From Alistipes sp. (lineage in GTDB: Bacteria; Bacteroidota; Bacteroidia; Bacteroidales; Rikenellaceae), in the NCBI GenBank assembly GCA_017398555.1, contig JAFQFV010000025.1, forward strand, positions 1-64,000: DNA of 64,000 bases, read 5' to 3'. The notes beneath the pieces are model-generated. The model saw nothing but the letters and a program-made list of their open reading frames with translations. It made no database searches and was not told the DNA's origin. Positions 15,858 through 24,911 of the stretch are shown here, in pieces. The position numbers were made by a program, and so were the translations under genes. The first letter of the stretch is position 1. Every line of letters begins with the position of its first letter.

Positions 15858-17681
15858 TTATCTGTCTTCGGCCTGATGCCCCGTACGATCCACCTGGTGG
15901 TAGAACTGAGTATAAGGGACATCGGTGCGGCCGGTACCCTTACGCATCAACTCCTTAAGGTCCTCGAAGTAGGTTGTATAGACATCGCGTGGGTAGGCGT
16001 CACGGCGTGCGCAGACAGCGGCAGCCATACCTACAACCTCGCCGATAAGTCCACAGGTACGCATAACGCGTGTAGAGCCGAGGGCGATATGTGTTACGGA
16101 GATATTACGGCCTGCCATGAACATATTCTTGATATCCTTAGAGTAGAAGCAACGATAAGGCAGAGCGTAGAAGTCGATTGGTGTCAGCACGCCATAAGAG
16201 AGCCACTCCTGATTTGGATAGTCCTTGCTATTCTTCTCCATAGGATAGTGCTGGTCTATACGCCAAGTGGTTGTACAGGTCTCATCCTCGTGACGAATAG
16301 GACGTGTAAGGTCCTGCTCACGGAGGATATAGTCACCCATAATACGGCGTGACTCGCGCTTACCCGACACGTGGCTTACCCAAGTGAGGTGAGTGCAAGT
16401 CCAATCCTCCTTCTTCGAGTAGCGGTTCTTGCAGTAAGAGAATGTAGAGTATGCCACATACATACCGTAGTCACGAATCTTCTCGGCATCGGCCACCTGG
16501 TCATCCATCATACCAACCTCCCAATACCAATTTGCGCGGTGTACAGGCTCTACGGTGTACTCATCCAGGCGCAAGCCCCAATCGAGTGAGTCAGGGAAGT
16601 CGCAAGGAGTATTCCAATCCTCGCAGTACCACTCGATAGATACACCCATAGTCATATCATCCGCCTTCTCAGGGGCCAGACGCTCATCGAACTCCGAGCG
16701 TGCCTCACGACCCATACGGCACTCTGCACCGGCCATATAACCGAGGTGTGCATCACCTGTACAGTCAGAGAAGTACTTACCCGAAATCTTTATTCTGTTC
16801 TGTGCTGTCGCCTCCTGAGCCACTACAGATACAATCTTATCGTCATCCTTCTCCACCTCAATTACGGTGTAACCCATAAAGAGCGAGATATTCTTCTCTG
16901 CCAGCACAACCTTCATCTTCTTATCATCCTGATAGTGGTGTGCACCGCGGGCATTACCAATGCGGTCAGGGCCAATCTCATTGAGCAGATAACCGAGTGA
17001 TGGATATGGGTCGATATTAATCTGACCACCAAGACCTACGCGCACCTCTGAAGAGTTGTTGCCACCAAGTACATATCTATCCTGAATAAGCGCCACCTTA
17101 AGACCCAAACGAGAGGCTGCAAGAGCTGCACAGATGCCGGAGATACCGCCACCGACAACCACAAAGTCGTAGTTACCCTTATCCTCAACTACAGGCTTGC
17201 CGAGCAGCGCCTCACGCAACTCAAAGTACTCCTCAAGGCTCTCTGACGGCACATAATCCTCAGTTGTAAGGATTACCGCGTCACAACGACCGTCAAAACC
17301 TGTCAGGTCGTGCAGTGCAATAGTGTGCTCGCCGGCTGTAAGGGCAACCTTACCACCACGCTGCCAATACCAATTCACAGAGTCTGTACCATAAGTTGTA
17401 CCATCACTCTGTCCGTCAATAAGCACCGAGAAGATACCCGGCGTAGGACCGTCTGACCAATGCTTTGTCCAGTTCTTTGTACGAACCAGAACGTTGTACT
17501 GCCCATCTGCAGGCACTGTCACGGTTGTCACAGCATCCTTTTGCAGCGGAGTACCAATTCCGTGAGCTAAAAGATAAGAAGAGCCCATCTGCAGAACAAA
17601 CTGCTGCTCTACTATCCAATCGCCCTTATCTGCGAATGTTGTCGCAAGGGCCATTACCGAATTTGTAGTGTTCAGTTTCAT
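15858..17681 (-). CDS. FAD-dependent oxidoreductase with N-terminal beta module
   Basis: A 607-residue protein of the FAD_oxidored (PF12831) type. The first 140 or so residues form a beta-rich, carbohydrate-binding-like module (TVPADGQYNVLVRTKNW, LTAGEHTIALHDLTGFDGRCDAVILT). The FAD site starts with DFVVVGGGISGICAALAASRLG, near residue 175, and is followed by the conserved GGNNSSEVRVGLGG and DCTGDAHLGYMAG. A late motif is FMAGRNISVTH. Such proteins are often near polysaccharide- or sugar-degrading genes in Bacteroidota; the substrate is unknown. No signal peptide is visible. It follows dut by 33 bp and may share its transcript. Confidence 0.8.
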   Translation of the reverse strand: MKLNTTNSVMALATTFADKGDWIVEQQFVLQMGSSYLLAHGIGTPLQKDAVTTVTVPADGQYNVLVRTKNWTKHWSDGPTPGIFSVLIDGQSDGTTYGTDSVNWYWQRGGKVALTAGEHTIALHDLTGFDGRCDAVILTTEDYVPSESLEEYFELREALLGKPVVEDKGNYDFVVVGGGISGICAALAASRLGLKVALIQDRYVLGGNNSSEVRVGLGGQINIDPYPSLGYLLNEIGPDRIGNARGAHHYQDDKKMKVVLAEKNISLFMGYTVIEVEKDDDKIVSVVAQEATAQNRIKISGKYFSDCTGDAHLGYMAGAECRMGREARSEFDERLAPEKADDMTMGVSIEWYCEDWNTPCDFPDSLDWGLRLDEYTVEPVHRANWYWEVGMMDDQVADAEKIRDYGMYVAYSTFSYCKNRYSKKEDWTCTHLTWVSHVSGKRESRRIMGDYILREQDLTRPIRHEDETCTTTWRIDQHYPMEKNSKDYPNQEWLSYGVLTPIDFYALPYRCFYSKDIKNMFMAGRNISVTHIALGSTRVMRTCGLIGEVVGMAAAVCARRDAYPRDVYTTYFEDLKELMRKGTGRTDVPYTQFYHQVDRTGHQAEDR

Positions 17682-17714
17682 TGTTTGTGTATAGTTGTGT
17701 AAATACTTATCATT

Positions 17715-18149
17715 CTATCCCCTTCCTGTTGAGCCGAAACCGCCTGCTCCGCGCTCGGTTGAGCCGAGCTGTTCAACAGCCTCCCACTCGATTGTCGCGT
17801 GCTGTGCCACCACAGCCTGAGCGATACGCTCACCGGGAACAATCTCAAATGGAGTGTTTGAGAGATTTACAAGGATAACCTTTATCTCGCCGCGATAGTC
17901 GGCATCGATAGTTCCGGGGCTGTTGAGAACTGTTATTCCGTGCTTTGCAGCAAGACCGCTACGAGGACGAATCTGCATCTCGTAACCCTCAGGCAGCTCC
18001 ACATAGAGGCCTGTCGGAACGAGTGCGCGCTCAAGTGGTGCAAGTGTGATACTCTGCTCCATAGCTGCTCGCAGATCCATACCTGCCGAGAGTGGAGTTG
18101 CATAGTGCGGAAGTTCCATACCGGAACGGTTGATTACTTTTACCTTCAT
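17715..18149 (-). CDS. dut: Deoxyuridine triphosphatase
   Basis: A 144-residue trimeric dUTPase, which converts dUTP to dUMP and pyrophosphate and so keeps uracil out of DNA. The five family motifs are visible: [40 protein letters not shown] and the C-terminal [12 protein letters not shown] that closes over the nucleotide. The start codon overlaps the stop codon of the DA1-like peptidase by four bases (ATGA), so both are translated from one message. Confidence 0.97.
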   Translation of the reverse strand: MKVKVINRSGMELPHYATPLSAGMDLRAAMEQSITLAPLERALVPTGLYVELPEGYEMQIRPRSGLAAKHGITVLNSPGTIDADYRGEIKVILVNLSNTPFEIVPGERIAQAVVAQHATIEWEAVEQLGSTERGAGGFGSTGRG

Positions 18150-18916
18150 AGTCTGAATATTCTTTTACTTTGTTTTGCCTTTGTCTGTAGAATCTGAATA
18201 GTCTTTTCGAGATTTCTGCTGCCCTCTGTCTCAAATATCTGCTTAACCTCACGAAATCCGTCGCCATATATCGGGTCGGGCTCCTGCATCATCTTCTCGG
18301 CACGCTTTTTCGACAGCTCGTTGTCGAGATATGAGTAGAAGAGATATGTGCCGAGGTTACAAAATCCCTCACAATATTTCGGCGGCAACGATACCCGATG
18401 CTCGTTCTGCCAAACGTGCAGCAACTCATGGGCAAGCACTCCTCCAAAGACCACTTTGTGCTGATAATCAAGCATATAGACCTTATGATTCATCTTTGCG
18501 CCAAACAACCCGATACCTCCCGACACTGTCAGACCCGACGGATAACGACCGTCATAGTTATTTCGACTGAGCTTTACTATACGGTCAGGATCGACCACCT
18601 CCACAGGCACTCTGCCCGGCAGCGAGAGAAAATTCTTCTCAAAAATCTCCTGCACACGGTCATAGACCCACTGCACATGCGCATCCTTTTGGACAACCTT
18701 GTCGATGCAATGTGAACACACCTGACGATTGTGCGGCAGGTGCAAATCGCCCATAGCCACCACCCTACCACAGTTTATGCAGGGTTTGAACTCGCACTGC
18801 TCATGAAAATATTGTCCCCACTCATCCACACGGCACCGACCAACCACAGGTTGGCCGCACACCGCACAGTTTTGCGGAGTCAAGCCCTTCATCATATTTT
18901 TTAGCGCGTCTAACAT
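18146..18916 (-). CDS. LIM-like zinc-ribbon plus DA1-type metallopeptidase
   Basis: A 256-residue protein; ATG 18914-18916 is preferred over a TTG further up. Residues 17-70 hold a LIM-like double zinc site (C17, C20, H38, C41, then C46, C49, C67, C70). Residues about 155-195 carry a zinc peptidase motif [10 protein letters not shown] (HExxH at 163-167) and a second helix with YCEGFC (E183 as the likely third ligand). This order and the spacing between the two helices match the DA1-like peptidase family, known best from plant DA1, where it is a ubiquitin-activated peptidase; bacterial versions with LIM domains exist but their role is unknown. It is encoded upstream of dut and divergent from the vWA-PP2C-kinase cluster. 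Confidence 0.75.
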   Translation of the reverse strand: MLDALKNMMKGLTPQNCAVCGQPVVGRCRVDEWGQYFHEQCEFKPCINCGRVVAMGDLHLPHNRQVCSHCIDKVVQKDAHVQWVYDRVQEIFEKNFLSLPGRVPVEVVDPDRIVKLSRNNYDGRYPSGLTVSGGIGLFGAKMNHKVYMLDYQHKVVFGGVLAHELLHVWQNEHRVSLPPKYCEGFCNLGTYLFYSYLDNELSKKRAEKMMQEPDPIYGDGFREVKQIFETEGSRNLEKTIQILQTKAKQSKRIFRL

Positions 18917-18920
18917 ATCA

Positions 18921-18951
18921 CAAATGTAACAACTTTTGCAATTTAATCCAA
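18921..18951 (-). promoter_or_regulatory. Promoter of the DA1-like gene
   Basis: Leftward TTG (18949-18951), 20-base spacer, TACATTTG (18921-18928). The -7 box ends only 4 bases before ATG 18916, so the message would be leaderless or nearly so. Confidence 0.6.
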
Positions 18952-19055
18952 TAATTTTCACCAATATTTTCTTGCAATTTTACTAAGCAACAAGACTCTC
19001 GACAGCGACAAAAAGAGGTGCATTTCGTGCTTTTATGCAAATTTCTCCATAAATA

Positions 19056-19087
19056 CTTGATACTCTTAAAACTTTTTACTATATTTG
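19056..19087 (+). promoter_or_regulatory. Promoter of the vWA-PP2C-kinase cluster
   Basis: TTG at 19057-19059, 20-base spacer, TATATTTG at 19080-19087, 39 bases before the vWA start codon. It fires rightward while the DA1 promoter 105 bases away fires leftward. Confidence 0.65.
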
Positions 19088-19126
19088 TATTCAAATTGAT
19101 TTTTAACACTTTAATTTCCAATAACT

Positions 19127-19834
19127 ATGGGTACTGAAAGATTTGCCGGCGAATCAGCCGTTAACCAGGAGCAGAAATGTATGTGCGTATTCGTGCTTGA
19201 CGTTTCAGGTTCAATGCGAGGAGAGAAACTCGACGCTCTCAATCAGGGTTTGAGAGATTTCTATAATGAGATTAAGTCTGGCGAGGGCGGCATTTCAGAG
19301 AAGCTTATCGAGCAGCTCGAAGTTGCCATTATCCAGTATGACGAGGAGGCTAAGATTCTCCGCGAGCCTAAATTGCTTGACGAGGAGGAGATTCCACCGG
19401 TACTTGAGGAGCGTGGCTCTACTACCGAGACTGTTGTAGCTATGGAGGAGGCTATCAAGATGGTTGAGGATCGTAAGGCTTGGTACAAGGAGACAGGTCA
19501 GAAGTACTACCGTCCTTGGATCGTTGTTATGACCGACGGTGAGCCTTATGGCAATCGTGCTTCACAGTCAGATATCGACGCTATCTCTGCTCGCGTTGCA
19601 TCTGATGCAGCTGCAAAGAAATATACTATGATCGGTATCGGCGTTGGCGAGGCTAACATGGAGCTTTTGAGCAAGATGTGCGGTGGCAAGGCACTTCCTT
19701 TGAAGGGCACTAAGTTCACCGAGTTCTTCAAGTGGCTCAGCAACTCACTCTCTATGGTATCTACCAGCAAGGAGGGCGAGAAGGTGAATATCAGCCAGGG
19801 TGCCGATGCTTGGATGGACTCATTCGAGATCTAA
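19127..19834 (+). CDS. TerY/YegL-like von Willebrand factor A protein
   Basis: A 235-residue cytoplasmic vWA domain protein. The metal site (MIDAS) is complete: DVSGSMRG (D25, S27, S29), a threonine in RGSTTETVVAMEEA near residue 100, and VMTDGEPYG (D137). Insertions and length match TerY and E. coli YegL. In the TerY-P triads such a vWA protein is encoded with a PP2C phosphatase and a Ser/Thr kinase, exactly as here. It probably scaffolds or presents targets to the kinase/phosphatase pair. First gene of the rightward cluster; no signal peptide. Confidence 0.9.
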   Translation: MGTERFAGESAVNQEQKCMCVFVLDVSGSMRGEKLDALNQGLRDFYNEIKSGEGGISEKLIEQLEVAIIQYDEEAKILREPKLLDEEEIPPVLEERGSTTETVVAMEEAIKMVEDRKAWYKETGQKYYRPWIVVMTDGEPYGNRASQSDIDAISARVASDAAAKKYTMIGIGVGEANMELLSKMCGGKALPLKGTKFTEFFKWLSNSLSMVSTSKEGEKVNISQGADAWMDSFEI

Positions 19835-19848
19835 AATTTTATAGCACA

Positions 19849-19905
19849 TATTCCGAAATAGAGGCGTAGCCGCTCAAGCGGATACTCCTCTATTTTGGCA
19901 AAATA
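19849..19905 (+). terminator. Hairpin between vWA and PP2C genes
   Basis: AAATAGAGG and CCTCTATTTT flank a smaller CCGCT-CAAG-CGG hairpin in the 92-bp gap. It could attenuate transcription so that the vWA protein is made in excess of the phosphatase. There is a T run only of four bases, so it is a weak terminator at best. Confidence 0.4.
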
Positions 19906-19926
19906 AACCCCTAAAACAGTACTACT

Positions 19927-21384
19927 ATGGGTAAATTGACTTCTCTATTCAAGAGTATTCTTAAGAGTGATGCCGAGGTTGAGCCTACACCAACCGCACC
20001 TGCACCTGCACCTGCACCTGTTCCGGAGCCGAAGACAGATGACGCTCCAAAAACAGATGATGCTCCCGCAGCCGACGTTGAACCAAAAGATGTTGAGCCA
20101 AAGACGGATGACACACCTGCTACTGACGACGAGCCAACAACTGACGATGCCCCTGCGGCCGATGTCGAGCCAAAAGATGACGAACCAAAGGCAGACGACA
20201 CTCCTTCAGCCGATGTCGAACCGAAAGATGACGAACCAGCAGACGTCGAGCCGAAAGATGACGAGCCGAAGGCTGACGATACTACAGATGTAGCGACCGA
20301 GGCTGACCCACAGCTCGACACAGACCCCGTTACAGAGCCTGAGTCCGAGCCTGAGGTTGTTATCGACCTCGATAAGCCTGAGCGCCGTTTGGTAACGAGC
20401 GTTGAGGAGGATTGGGGCTACATTGTCGGCTTCTCTATTCAGGGTCGTAGCCACATCTCCGGCGGCACACCTTGTGAGGATTACCACGCATATAAGGAGT
20501 TTGCTCCGGGCTGGAAACTGCTTATCACCTCTGACGGTGCGGGCTCGGCACGTGAGTCAGCTCGCGGCTCAAAGGCCAATTGCGACCTTGCCGTGCGCCT
20601 TGTTTCGCAGCTTGTTGCACAGAAGCAGTGGGTTGAGAAGAACTATATGCCGACAGAGTTAGAGTGGTTTGCCGAGATGCGCAATCTCTTCGCTGTGATG
20701 CAGCATCTGATTATCGCCTCAGCAGCAAAGCAGGCAGATGCCTACAAGATGGGCAAGGAGGAGGAGCTCAAGGCCCTTGAGGAGCAGATTGCCAAGACTA
20801 CAGACGACATAAAGCTCGCAAAACTGAAGGTCAAAAAGTCTGATATCGAGAAGGATATCGAAAAACCACTTGAGGCACGCGACTTCAACGCAACAATTAT
20901 CCTCATGCTGCTCACTCCGCAGGGTATGCTCACAGCACATATCGGCGATGGCCGTATGGGCTACAAGGCACAGGATGGCAGCTGGAAGGCGCTGATGACC
21001 CCACATAAGGGCGACGAGGCTTCGGCTACCGTATTTATCCCGAATAATTGGAACGACCAGCGTTGCGTACCTGCATTTACCATGTCTGATGTCTATCTGC
21101 CTGATGTTCGCGTAGTACACGAACTTCCGCAGGCAGTTGTACTGATGAGCGACGGCTGCGAGAATATCACTTGGAGCTGCTACGCACAGGATAAGGAGAC
21201 AGGCCGCTACTACGACCCTAACCTCCCATTTGCAGGCTTCTTCGAGCCACTTTTGGAGGAGATGAATAGCGCCGCCGATAAGGATGCTCGCGCAGAGCGC
21301 CTGATTGAGATTATCAATGTCGGCACACGCGCAGGCAAGCAGGAGCACGACGACAGAACAATGCTCTTCGGCGTTCTGAAGTAA
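19927..21384 (+). CDS. PP2C-family phosphatase with acidic repeat tail
   Basis: A 485-residue protein. Residues 1-14 are basic; residues 15-150 are a low-complexity Pro/Asp/Glu/Lys region made of reiterated DDAPAADVEPKD-like units; residues 160-485 are a PP2C_2 phosphatase domain. Metal-site motifs are CEDYH (D185), LLITSDGAGSARESARGS (D203), HIGDGRMGY and VVLMSDGCENI, with a closing EHDDRTM. It corresponds to YegK in the E. coli yegIKL set and would reverse phosphorylation by the downstream kinase. An insert of charged helices (about residues 275-315) lies inside the catalytic domain. The repeat tail may be a flexible, negatively charged tether. Confidence 0.87.
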   Translation: MGKLTSLFKSILKSDAEVEPTPTAPAPAPAPVPEPKTDDAPKTDDAPAADVEPKDVEPKTDDTPATDDEPTTDDAPAADVEPKDDEPKADDTPSADVEPKDDEPADVEPKDDEPKADDTTDVATEADPQLDTDPVTEPESEPEVVIDLDKPERRLVTSVEEDWGYIVGFSIQGRSHISGGTPCEDYHAYKEFAPGWKLLITSDGAGSARESARGSKANCDLAVRLVSQLVAQKQWVEKNYMPTELEWFAEMRNLFAVMQHLIIASAAKQADAYKMGKEEELKALEEQIAKTTDDIKLAKLKVKKSDIEKDIEKPLEARDFNATIILMLLTPQGMLTAHIGDGRMGYKAQDGSWKALMTPHKGDEASATVFIPNNWNDQRCVPAFTMSDVYLPDVRVVHELPQAVVLMSDGCENITWSCYAQDKETGRYYDPNLPFAGFFEPLLEEMNSAADKDARAERLIEIINVGTRAGKQEHDDRTMLFGVLK

Positions 21385-21447
21385 CTCTCTCGCCGAGGGA
21401 GGGGTAAGACTCTCCTTCGGCGCAAATTTAATACTCTGTAGATAAAG

Positions 21448-23949
21448 ATGAAGGTATACATAAAGAGATCATCGTCTGCTAACTTTGAGCATATAGATAT
21501 CAAAGACACTCCGCTCGGCAAGGGTGGTCAGGGTGCTGTACACAACATCACCACGGCTGCATATAGTGCCGAGTACTGTATCAAGATATACATCAAGGAG
21601 CCTGAGAAGAGCTTTGAGAAGATTCGTTACATGGTGGAGCACCAGCCGCAGAACATCAACACCAATCCGAGCTTCCGCATCTGTTGGCCTACCGCGTTGG
21701 TGTACGATACAAACAAGAAATTTATCGGCTACATGATGCCTTTGGCATTCCCGAAGGGTCACGACCTTACTATTCTCTCGGTCTATCAGCGTCGCCCATT
21801 GGCGCAGATTAAGCGCTACCAGAAGTACACCGAGTGGCACGGCAAGTATGAGCTTGACACCCCTATCGGTATTCAAAACCGTATCAAGATGCTCTGCAAT
21901 GTAGCCATTGCGCTGCACTGCATCCACGCTACGGGCAAGTATGTGCTTGTCGATTTGAAGCCTGAGAATATCGACGCAACTGGTACGGGTAAGGTGTCGA
22001 TTATGGATACCGACTCTATCCAAATCTCGGAGGGTGGCCGTATTCTCCACCCCGCAACAGCCTTTACCCCCGACTACTTCGCGCCGGAGGGCAAGAGTAT
22101 CCAATCAAAGGGGCTCCCATTCCCTGTTGAGTGCGACTACTTTGCCGCTGCAGTCTGCTTCTACCAGATTTTGACCGGTACACACCCATACGCGGGTACT
22201 GTCCTCAAGCCACCTTACGACAACTGTAACGAGCTTGCCGAGTGTATCGCCAATGGTCTGTTTGCCTTCGGTGAGAAGCAGAAGTATATCTCTCTGCCAA
22301 AGGGTTTTAACCTGCAGCAGAACTTCTTCAACCTCCCACTGCCTGTTCAGGAGCTCTTTAAGCGCGCCTTTGGCTCAAATGTAAAGAATCGCCCTTCGAT
22401 GGAGGAGTGGGGTAAGACCTTCTTCGGCCTTATCAAGAATAATATCAAGGTGGGCGCCTCAACCGTAAAGCGCGACACCTCAAGTGCTATCCCTATTAAG
22501 ATTACGGGGGTAGAGTTCAGTGATGAGGACCAAAACGGCAAGGTTATCCGTAGCGTGGGCAGTAAGATGTACACCGACACATCATACCTTTGCCCTCACA
22601 TCACATATCAGGTGCTAAGTGCCGTAGGTAAGGTTGATATCCACTACAAGATTATCAACCCTGAGGGTGGCTCCTCAACCAACTCAAACACCTTCGGCTC
22701 TATCAACCTCACCAGCTCGGGCACACACACCTCTTCGCTCGGTGGATGGGGTAATGATAAAAAGAACTCTTACAAGAAGCCGGGCGAGTGGACAATCGAG
22801 TTCTACTATAAGGGTAAGTGTATCTATCGCACCAAGTTTACCATCTACCAACTTGGCGCAAGCACTACATCTACACCTCGCACGACGACAACTACAACGA
22901 CTACAACAACACCTCCGTCGGGCGCACCAATTCGCATTACAAACGTGCAGTTCTGCGACCAGGACTACGATGGCAAAATCTTAAGACAGTATGGTAGCAC
23001 GATGTACACAGATATATCATACCTCTGTCCGAAGATATCATACGTTGCCAATCGAGCAGGCACATTTGAGGTGGATATGAAGATTATCTCGCCTAACGGA
23101 ACACCTCTCCGCAGTAGTGCTCCAAATGGTATGTACTCCAGAAAGCTCAGCCCGACAGGCTCTGGAAACTACTATACAAATTGTAACGGTGTGGGTAATA
23201 CTGAGAAGACCTGCTACAACACACCAGGTACTTGGCGCATCGAGTTCTACTATAACGGCAGTCGTATCTATGCCACAACTATCGAGGTTCACAAGAAGAG
23301 AGCCTTTAGTGGTTTTGCACCGCGCTCTACCTCTTCATATTCAGGTGGCGGACTCTTCTCCGGCCTCAACAGAGGCGTAAAACGCATCGGCGAGTGGATT
23401 GAGGATAAGCGTGATGATTGGTCAGATGACGATTTGTGGGAGAAGATTGTAAAGATTGGCGGCGGCATCATCCTTGCCTTGGGTGCTTTGGGCACAGGCT
23501 CAATTATCGGCGGAGCGCTGGTACTGATTATCGGCGGTCTTATCCTGATGTTTGGCGGGCCACTGCTTGCTGCAGGCCTTAGCATTGCGACCTACTTCAT
23601 ACTCGGCGGTGTCAGATATATATTCTACAACATCTGGACTCTGCTGGCTGTTGTTCTCCTTATTGCCAGCCCTATTATCACTCCGTTGTTGGACACAGAT
23701 ACATTAAAAGATAAGATTAGCAACATTAAAACCGACGATAGCAAAACCACTTGGTACTACTGCACCTCTACTGATGTTCTGAATGTTCGCAAAAGGCCGA
23801 ATGCATCTGCCGAGGTTATCGGTGTGCTGCAACCAAAGCAGGCTGTTGAGGTCTATGAGGTTACAAGTGGCTTTGCCAAGATTAAATTTGAGGGTGGCAT
23901 AGGCTACGCGAGTGAGCAATATCTATCCAAAACAAAGCCAAAGAAGTGA
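21448..23949 (+). CDS. YegI-like membrane-anchored Ser/Thr protein kinase
   Basis: An 833-residue protein. Residues 1-335 are a protein kinase domain: GKGGQGAVH (24-32), the ATP lysine K46, VDLKPEN with catalytic D169, DTDS in place of DFG (187-190) and APE at 212-214; HRD is replaced by LVD, as in YegI-type kinases. Two homologous beta-rich modules follow (about 348-468 and 494-615), each starting with a DxDx[ND]G loop and separated by a Thr-rich linker. Three or so membrane segments lie at 669-747, and an SH3b domain at 768-827 (STDVLNVRKRPNASAEVIGV). It probably senses an envelope or ionic state and phosphorylates targets controlled by the two upstream genes. It overlaps the next gene by four bases. 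Confidence 0.88.
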   Translation: MKVYIKRSSSANFEHIDIKDTPLGKGGQGAVHNITTAAYSAEYCIKIYIKEPEKSFEKIRYMVEHQPQNINTNPSFRICWPTALVYDTNKKFIGYMMPLAFPKGHDLTILSVYQRRPLAQIKRYQKYTEWHGKYELDTPIGIQNRIKMLCNVAIALHCIHATGKYVLVDLKPENIDATGTGKVSIMDTDSIQISEGGRILHPATAFTPDYFAPEGKSIQSKGLPFPVECDYFAAAVCFYQILTGTHPYAGTVLKPPYDNCNELAECIANGLFAFGEKQKYISLPKGFNLQQNFFNLPLPVQELFKRAFGSNVKNRPSMEEWGKTFFGLIKNNIKVGASTVKRDTSSAIPIKITGVEFSDEDQNGKVIRSVGSKMYTDTSYLCPHITYQVLSAVGKVDIHYKIINPEGGSSTNSNTFGSINLTSSGTHTSSLGGWGNDKKNSYKKPGEWTIEFYYKGKCIYRTKFTIYQLGASTTSTPRTTTTTTTTTTPPSGAPIRITNVQFCDQDYDGKILRQYGSTMYTDISYLCPKISYVANRAGTFEVDMKIISPNGTPLRSSAPNGMYSRKLSPTGSGNYYTNCNGVGNTEKTCYNTPGTWRIEFYYNGSRIYATTIEVHKKRAFSGFAPRSTSSYSGGGLFSGLNRGVKRIGEWIEDKRDDWSDDDLWEKIVKIGGGIILALGALGTGSIIGGALVLIIGGLILMFGGPLLAAGLSIATYFILGGVRYIFYNIWTLLAVVLLIASPIITPLLDTDTLKDKISNIKTDDSKTTWYYCTSTDVLNVRKRPNASAEVIGVLQPKQAVEVYEVTSGFAKIKFEGGIGYASEQYLSKTKPKK

Positions 23950-24911
23950 TAGATAGCAGCGACATATTTGCAATCTCCGAGGCAGAGCAATTCTCAAGGC
24001 TTGCGATGGATATCTTCCGCTTTCAGGCGGAAAACTGTCCACCGTATAGGGAGTATCTGCACCTTATCGGCGCAGATATTGAGGGCATTACCTCTGTTGA
24101 GCAGATACCTATGCTTCCGATAGAGCTCTTTAAGAGCCACAACGTCTATTCGGCAAAAAATGAGCCGCAGATTCTCTTCACATCGAGTGCCACAACGGGT
24201 ATGACCCCGTCACGCCACCCTGTGGCAGATGTTTCGATTTACGAGCGCGATTTTATCGAGAGTTTCCGACTATTCTACGGCGAGCCTGAGAGGTGGAGCA
24301 TCTATGGTCTTCTGCCAAACTACCTGCAGCGCAGTGGCTCGTCACTTGTATATATGGTCGATAGGCTTATCAAGTGCTGCGGTCGCGGTGGTTTCTACCT
24401 TGACAACTACAGACAACTACTTGACGATATGGCGGCCGATGAGCGACCGAAGATACTTATCGGCGTGACATACGCCCTACTTGACCTTGCCGAGCAGTTT
24501 GCTCCAAAGTTGGACAATACGATAGTTATGGAGACGGGCGGCATGAAGGGTTATCGTGCCGAGATTTCCAAAGAGGAGCTGCATAAAATACTCTGCAACG
24601 CCTTTGGTGTAGATAAGATTCACTCCGAGTATGGTATGGCAGAGCTGATGACGCAGGGCTACTCTGTGGGCGAGGGTATATTTGCTGCTCCACCGTGGAT
24701 GAGGGTCTTTGTGCGCGATGTAAATGACCCGTTCAAGGTCTTGGGTACAGAGCGTCGCGGTGCGATAAATATTATCGATTTGGCAAATATCTACTCCTGC
24801 TCATTTATCGCCACACAGGATATGGGAGTAACCTACAGCGACGGCACTTTCCGCATCGAGGGGCGAGTGACAGACGCAGATATTAGAGGATGTAATTTAC
24901 TTGTACAGTAA
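23946..24911 (+). CDS. LuxE-like acyl-protein synthetase
   Basis: A 321-residue protein of the acyl-protein synthetase LuxE family (PF04443), adenylate-forming enzymes that activate a carboxylic acid. The start is GTG 23946, inside the overlap with the kinase stop codon (GTGA). Motifs are FTSSATTGMTPSRH (nucleotide loop), METGGMKGYR and HSEYGMAELMTQGY. In light-emitting bacteria LuxE works with LuxC and LuxD, neither of which is here; relatives also occur in surface-polysaccharide and phenazine-type clusters. It overlaps licD by one base, so the whole run kinase-luxE-licD-GT2 is translationally coupled. Confidence 0.82.
   Translation: MIDSSDIFAISEAEQFSRLAMDIFRFQAENCPPYREYLHLIGADIEGITSVEQIPMLPIELFKSHNVYSAKNEPQILFTSSATTGMTPSRHPVADVSIYERDFIESFRLFYGEPERWSIYGLLPNYLQRSGSSLVYMVDRLIKCCGRGGFYLDNYRQLLDDMAADERPKILIGVTYALLDLAEQFAPKLDNTIVMETGGMKGYRAEISKEELHKILCNAFGVDKIHSEYGMAELMTQGYSVGEGIFAAPPWMRVFVRDVNDPFKVLGTERRGAINIIDLANIYSCSFIATQDMGVTYSDGTFRIEGRVTDADIRGCNLLVQ

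Noticed and set aside
19127-23949. A tellurite resistance (ter) operon
   Set aside because: Only the TerY-like phosphorylation triad is present; no TerB, TerC, TerD or TerZ gene lies in the window.
21448-23949. The kinase as a pseudokinase
   Set aside because: HRD and DFG are altered, but the ATP lysine, the catalytic aspartate in VDLKPEN and the metal-binding aspartate in DTDS are all present, as in active YegI-type kinases.
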